From Aeromonas simiae (lineage in GTDB: Bacteria > Pseudomonadota > Gammaproteobacteria > Enterobacterales > Aeromonadaceae), in assembly GCF_000820125.1 (NCBI RefSeq), contig NZ_CDBY01000061.1:66924-130923 (forward strand): DNA of 64,000 nt, written 5' to 3'. Numbering within the stretch: position 1 is the stretch's first letter; each line of letters starts with the position of its first letter. Under the pieces are notes generated by a model. That model was given only the letters and a program-made list of their open reading frames with translations, did not search any database and was not told the origin of the DNA. This document shows, piece after piece, positions 59,817-64,000 of this stretch. A program made the position numbers and the translations under genes.

Positions 59817-61874
59817 TTATACCAGCCCGAGGCCGGTCACTATCACATCGAGAAGCTTGATCCCGACGAAGGGGACGATGAGCCCCCCCACGCCGTAGAT
59901 GAGCAGGTTGCGGCGCAGCAGCTCGGCGGCGGAGCCCTTGAGACTGACTCCCCGCAGGGCCAGCGGCACCAGCGCCACGATCACCAGAGCGTTGAAGATG
60001 ATGGCTGACAGGATGGCACTCTCGGGGCTGTGCAGTTGCATCAGGTTCAGCACACCGAGCTGCGGGTAGGCGGCCACAAACAGGGCCGGCAGGATGGCAA
60101 AATACTTGGCCAGGTCGTTGGCGATCGAGAAGGTGGTGAGGGCGCCACGGGTCACCAGCAGCTGTTTGCCCACTTGCACCACATCCAGCAGCTTGGTCGG
60201 GTTGGAGTCAAGATCGACCAGGTTGCCCGCCTCCTTGGCGGCCTGGGTGCCCTCATTCATGGCCAACCCGACGTCGGCCTGGGCCAGGGCCGGGGCATCA
60301 TTGGCCCCGTCGCCACACATGGCGACCAGCCGGCCATCGCCTTGCTCCTGACGGATATAGGCCAGCTTCTTCTCCGGGGTGGCTTCGGCGATGAAGTCAT
60401 CGACCCCGGCCTCGGCCGCAATGGCGGCGGCAGTGAGGGGGTTGTCGCCGGTGATCATCACGGTGCGGATGCCGAGGTGGCGCAACATCTGAAAGCGCGC
60501 CTTGATGCCGGGCTTGATGATGTCCTTGAGATAGACGGCGCCGAGTAGCTTATCCTGGCTACAGACCAGCAGCGGTGTTCCCCCCTGGCGGGCAATACGC
60601 TCGACGGCGTGGCGCAGGGGTTCGGGCATCTGCTCGCGGCGGATGGCGAGGAAGGTCAGCACTGCGTCGACGGCGCCCTTGCGGTAGCGGTGGCCATCAC
60701 GATCCAGGCCGCTCAGACGGGTCTCGGCGCTGAAGGGGATCACCTTGTCATGCGCTTGCAGCTCGGGGGCGGGCTGGCTCTTGGCTCCCAGCGTCAGGAT
60801 GGATTTCCCTTCCGGCGTGCTATCGCCGAGTGAGGCCAGCATGGCGGCCTGTCCCAGCAGAGCGGCATCCACTCCGGGAGCCGGGATCAGCTCGTCAGCC
60901 ATGCGGTTGCCGAAGGTGATGGTGCCGGTCTTGTCGAGCAGCAGGGTGCGTACGTCCCCCGCCGCCTCCACCGCCCGGCCGGATTTCGCGATGACGTTGA
61001 GCTTGACCAGCCGATCCATCCCAGCGATACCGATGGCCGAGAGCAAACCACCGATGGTGGTCGGGATCAGGGTGATGAAGAGGGCAATGAGGTAGAGGCG
61101 CGGCACCTGGGTCTGGTTGTAGCCGAGAAACAGGGGCAGAGTGGCCACCACCAGTAGGAAGATGAGGGTCAAACCGACCAGCAGGGCGGTGAGTGCCTGC
61201 TCGTTCGGCGTTTTCTGCCGCTTGGCACCCTCGACCAGAGCAATCATCCGATCCAGGGTGCTCTCACCGGGATTGGCACTGACGCAGATCCAGATCTGAT
61301 CCGAGACCACCTGGGTATTACCGGTCACCCCACTCTTGTCGGTACCTGACTCCCGGATCACCGGGGCGGATTCACCTGTGATGGCCGCTTCGTTCACCGA
61401 GGCGATGCCTTGTATCACCTCACCGTCGGCGGGGATCGTCTCACCGGCGCACACCAGTACCAGGTCACCCTTACGCAGCTCGGTGGCTGCGACCCACTCG
61501 CCGATGCGGTCGTCGAGTGCCGCCACCCGGCGTGCCTGCAACTGGTTCATCCCCGCCTTGAGGCTGTCGGCTCGCGCCTTGCCACGCCCTTCGGCCAGGG
61601 TCTCGGCAAAATTGGCAAACCACAGCGTCAACCACAGCCAGGTGGTCAGCTGCCAGGCCAGGCTCGGTGCCACGCCAGACAAGGTTCGGCCGAGCAGGGA
61701 TTCGAGCGTTGCCATGACGGCACACAGCCACAGAGTGAAGAGGATCGGGCTGCCCCATAGCGCACGTGGATTGAAGCGACGCACGGCCTCGATAGCCGCG
61801 GTCAGTAGCAGGGGATTGTGGCGACCTAGTTGGCCTTTCTTGTGGCCGCCGGTCGAGGTCATTGAGGTACTCAT
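59817..61874 (-). CDS. kdpB: Potassium-transporting ATPase KdpB subunit
   Basis: A 685-residue P-type ATPase. The phosphorylated Asp is in [10 protein letters not shown] (near residue 315), with the actuator TGES ([13 protein letters not shown]) and hinge [10 protein letters not shown]. It hydrolyses ATP to drive potassium import through KdpA. It starts 2 bp after the kdpA stop. Confidence 0.97.
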   Translation of the reverse strand: MSTSMTSTGGHKKGQLGRHNPLLLTAAIEAVRRFNPRALWGSPILFTLWLCAVMATLESLLGRTLSGVAPSLAWQLTTWLWLTLWFANFAETLAEGRGKARADSLKAGMNQLQARRVAALDDRIGEWVAATELRKGDLVLVCAGETIPADGEVIQGIASVNEAAITGESAPVIRESGTDKSGVTGNTQVVSDQIWICVSANPGESTLDRMIALVEGAKRQKTPNEQALTALLVGLTLIFLLVVATLPLFLGYNQTQVPRLYLIALFITLIPTTIGGLLSAIGIAGMDRLVKLNVIAKSGRAVEAAGDVRTLLLDKTGTITFGNRMADELIPAPGVDAALLGQAAMLASLGDSTPEGKSILTLGAKSQPAPELQAHDKVIPFSAETRLSGLDRDGHRYRKGAVDAVLTFLAIRREQMPEPLRHAVERIARQGGTPLLVCSQDKLLGAVYLKDIIKPGIKARFQMLRHLGIRTVMITGDNPLTAAAIAAEAGVDDFIAEATPEKKLAYIRQEQGDGRLVAMCGDGANDAPALAQADVGLAMNEGTQAAKEAGNLVDLDSNPTKLLDVVQVGKQLLVTRGALTTFSIANDLAKYFAILPALFVAAYPQLGVLNLMQLHSPESAILSAIIFNALVIVALVPLALRGVSLKGSAAELLRRNLLIYGVGGLIVPFVGIKLLDVIVTGLGLV

Positions 61875-61876
61875 GA

Positions 61877-63553
61877 TCAGAGTGCTCCCAGCATCAGGTG
61901 TTCGGCGATAGGTCCCAGTGCCAGTACCGGCAGGAAGGAGAGGCCACCGATCAGCAGGATGGTGATGATCAGCAAGGTAATGAAGAGCGGGCCACTGAGC
62001 GGGAAGTCACTGTCGCTAACCTCCTGTCTGGGAGCTCGCGCCAGCTGTCCGGCAATGGCCAGCACCGGCACGATATAGCCGAAGCGGCCGAGCAACATGG
62101 TCAGCCCGATGAAGATGCACTGCCCGCTGTCGGCGGCGGCGAAACCGGCAAAAGCTGAGCCGTTGTTACCAGCCCCCGAGGCATAGGCATAGATGAGTCG
62201 CGCCAAGCCGTGTGGGCCAGGGTGACCGATGACGGTGGCGGCATTGGGTAGCAACAGCGTTAGGCCGCCGAGTACCAGCACACCGACCGGCATCACCAGC
62301 ATGCTGGCCACCACCCACTTCATTTCAGCAATGCCGAGGCGCTTGCCAAGATAGGTAGGGGTACGCCCGACCATCAGGCCACACAAAAACACGGTGAGCA
62401 GCACGAACAGCAGCATGCCGTAGATGCCGGCACCGACACCGCCGAAGATCACTTCACCGAGCAGCATGTTGAACATGGCCACCATGCCGCCAAGGGGGGT
62501 GAGGCTGTCGTGCATGGCATTGACCGAACCGTTGGAGGCCGAGGTGGTGGCCACTGCCCAGATTGAAGAGAGGATGGGGCCAAAGCGGCTCTCTTTCCCC
62601 TCCCAGTTACCGGCTTGAGTGGTCAGTTGATGCAAGTTGGGGTCGACGGCCAGCTCCTGGCCCAGGGTGATGCACAGCCCGGTCAAAAACAGCAGGGTCA
62701 TGGTGATCACGATGGCGCGGCTGTGGGCCATGTCTTTCACATAGCGACCCAGCGTGAAGACCATAGCGGCGGCGAGGCTTAGCAGGGCCACCATCTCCAG
62801 CCAGTTGCTGAGCGCGGTCGGGTTTTCAAACGGATGGGCCGAGTTGATGCCGAAGAAGCCACCACCGTTGGAGCCCAGCTGCTTGATGGCGATCTGAGAG
62901 GCCGCAGGGCCGAGCGGCAGAACCTGCTCATTGCCTTCAACGCCGATGAAAGAGAGGTAGTGGCTCAGGCTCTGGGGTACCCCTTGCCACACCAGCAGCA
63001 GGGCCATGATCAACGCCATCGGCAGCAGGATATAGAGATTGAAACGCACCAAATCGACCCAGAAGTTGCCGAGGCTGGTGGTCTGCTGGCGCGCAATACC
63101 GCGAAACAGGGCGACCGCGACGGCGGCTCCGGTGGCAGCCGAGGCGAAGTTCTGGGTCGTTAATCCCACCATCTGACTGAAATAGGAGAGGGAGGTCTCT
63201 CCTGAATAGGCCTGCCAGTTGGTGTTGGTCATGAAACTGACGGCCGTATTAAAGGCCAGCGACCAGTTCAGGCCTGGCAGCTGCTCCGGATTGAATGGCA
63301 GGGCCCCTTGAGCGATGAGAATGATGAACAGTAAAAGGAAACCGGCCAGATTGAACGCAAGCAGGCTCTGCAGGTAGCCTCGCCAATGCTGCTCGCGCCC
63401 GTCGCTTCCACATATAAACAGAGTGAGGCGCTCGATGGGGCCAAGCCAGTGGGTCTTGCCCTCGAATACGTTATAGATATAGCGGCCGAGCAGTGGCGCC
63501 GGCAGTAGGATCAGCAGCAGGTAGGTTAGGGGGTAGAGATAGGTTTGCCACAT
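61877..63553 (-). CDS. kdpA: Potassium-transporting ATPase KdpA subunit
   Basis: A 558-residue potassium-binding channel-like subunit with ten helices. Selectivity-filter-type segments include [15 protein letters not shown] and [21 protein letters not shown]. The ATG at 63553 (MWQTYLYPL) is chosen, with kdpF just upstream; an earlier in-frame start at 63592 would overlap kdpF. Length is as in E. coli (557). Confidence 0.97.
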   Translation of the reverse strand: MWQTYLYPLTYLLLILLPAPLLGRYIYNVFEGKTHWLGPIERLTLFICGSDGREQHWRGYLQSLLAFNLAGFLLLFIILIAQGALPFNPEQLPGLNWSLAFNTAVSFMTNTNWQAYSGETSLSYFSQMVGLTTQNFASAATGAAVAVALFRGIARQQTTSLGNFWVDLVRFNLYILLPMALIMALLLVWQGVPQSLSHYLSFIGVEGNEQVLPLGPAASQIAIKQLGSNGGGFFGINSAHPFENPTALSNWLEMVALLSLAAAMVFTLGRYVKDMAHSRAIVITMTLLFLTGLCITLGQELAVDPNLHQLTTQAGNWEGKESRFGPILSSIWAVATTSASNGSVNAMHDSLTPLGGMVAMFNMLLGEVIFGGVGAGIYGMLLFVLLTVFLCGLMVGRTPTYLGKRLGIAEMKWVVASMLVMPVGVLVLGGLTLLLPNAATVIGHPGPHGLARLIYAYASGAGNNGSAFAGFAAADSGQCIFIGLTMLLGRFGYIVPVLAIAGQLARAPRQEVSDSDFPLSGPLFITLLIITILLIGGLSFLPVLALGPIAEHLMLGAL

Positions 63554-63566
63554 GGTTTGTGTTCCT

Positions 63567-63644
63567 TCACTCGTGCGAACGTGCCAGGGCACGCGTCAGG
63601 TAAACGGTGAGGGCAATCACCAGCAACAGATAAAGCCAGCTCAT
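63567..63644 (-). CDS. kdpF: KdpF small membrane subunit
   Basis: A 25-residue hydrophobic peptide read directly from the sequence: SWLYLLLVIALTVYLTRAL with a short RSHE tail. KdpF stabilises the Kdp complex. It is too short for routine gene calling but sits 13 bp before kdpA, exactly where kdpF belongs. Confidence 0.88.
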   Translation of the reverse strand: MSWLYLLLVIALTVYLTRALARSHE

Positions 63645-63679
63645 AGTGACTCCGTGATTGGATTGGTCGGCGAGATCCT

Positions 63680-63742
63680 AGATAAGAGGGGCGTAAAGTC
63701 GCCATAAAGGTGCAGGTGACTGGCGTAAAATCGGCGTAAAAA
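63680..63742 (-). promoter_or_regulatory. kdp promoter with likely KdpE-binding repeats
   Basis: Three GGCGTAAAA-type direct repeats start at 63690, 63722 and 63733 (11 and 32 bp apart, about one and three helical turns). They flank a weak promoter on the minus strand: TTTATG (63703-63708), 17 bp, TTATCT (63680-63685). Direct T-rich repeats upstream of kdp fit the known mode of KdpE binding. Confidence 0.5.
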
Positions 63743-63785
63743 CGCGGTGCAGCAAAGAGGGAATGGCTCGGATTAACGCTGGGCT

Positions 63786-63794
63786 TGTGGATAA
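63786..63794. promoter_or_regulatory. Perfect DnaA box upstream of the rRNA promoters
   Basis: TGTGGATAA, the exact consensus, between the kdp and rRNA promoters. No gene is supported in 63645-64000. Confidence 0.55.
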
Positions 63795-63870
63795 TTGTGT
63801 GTGTAAGTTGTGTGTTTGTTCGGGGTTTAGGCGAACGGTGCAAAAGTCTGGTTTTTTCTCGGTTTTTCCC

Positions 63871-63898
63871 TTGCCAGCTGGCGGTGGATCTCTATAAT
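63871..63898 (+). promoter_or_regulatory. rRNA operon promoter P1
   Basis: TTGCCA (63871-63876), a 16-bp spacer and TATAAT (63893-63898), then a GC-rich discriminator GCGCC. The -10 and downstream sequence match E. coli rrn P1 (TATAATGCGCC...). An A/T-rich tract just upstream (63841-63870) fits an UP element. Start of transcription is about 63905. Confidence 0.8.
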
Positions 63899-63987
63899 GC
63901 GCCCTCACCAGCACGGCGGATGACGCCAGAGGGTCAGTGAGTTGGGTTTTGAACCAGCCCGCTGCGAAAGAAAAGCCGCTACGGCGC

Positions 63988-64000
63988 TTGACTTTCGAAA
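63988..64000 (+). promoter_or_regulatory. rRNA operon promoter P2, cut by the window end
   Basis: GCTTGACT, the -35 (TTGACT at 63988-63993) in the same context as rrn P2, about 83 bp after the probable P1 start. The -10 lies beyond the window. Confidence 0.65.

Overview
The window is a chromosomal segment around the replication origin of a gammaproteobacterium, most likely an Aeromonas. The evidence is an OXA-12/AmpS-like class D beta-lactamase and the gene order parB-parA-rsmG-mnmG-oriC-mioC. It also has rpmH-rnpA-yidD-yidC-mnmE close to dnaA-dnaN-recF-gyrB. No strain-level call is made.

Layout. 1-3.4 kb: a LysR regulator divergent from the OXA gene, then glmU. 3.4-10.3 kb: the complete ATP synthase operon atpIBEFHAGDC on the minus strand. 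10.5-14.8 kb: parB, parA, rsmG and mnmG. 14.88-15.29 kb: oriC, with AT-rich GATC 13-mer-like repeats and several DnaA boxes, followed by mioC with its own DnaA box. 15.9-23.4 kb: a Fur-box-preceded hydroxamate siderophore uptake locus (fhuA-like receptor, a YojI-type peptide exporter homologue, fhuC, fhuD, fhuB).

23.455-40.402 kb: a genomic island of about 17 kb inserted at the 3' end of mnmE, the same chromosomal site used by SGI1-type islands. It is bounded by a 13-bp direct repeat and the left copy still carries the ancestral mnmE stop. It holds hipBA with four operators, a serine recombinase, two tiny membrane proteins and a CTGGAAT repeat array. A seven-gene type I restriction-modification operon follows; besides hsdM, hsdS and hsdR it has a one-TRD HsdS, a SEC-C protein, RhuM and a metallopeptidase. 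Next comes an IncQ/RSF1010-type replication module (HTH gene, repA with a frameshift, repC, and three 21-22-bp iterons at the repC stop), then a tyrosine integrase. No relaxase or transfer genes were found. This island is the most unusual part of the window.

40.4-52.9 kb: mnmE, yidC, yidD, rnpA, rpmH, a polar amino-acid ABC transporter, then dnaA, dnaN, recF and gyrB. Four parS-like sites lie between 50.4 and 56.0 kb and should be the loading sites for ParB. 53-55.5 kb: two IbpA-type small heat-shock genes, each preceded by a ROSE-like RNA thermometer hairpin, and avtA. 55.7-63.6 kb: a small secreted protein and the complete kdpFABCDE potassium system on the minus strand. The last 150 bases hold tandem rRNA-type promoters (P1 and the start of P2) on the plus strand, so a ribosomal RNA operon should begin just outside the window.
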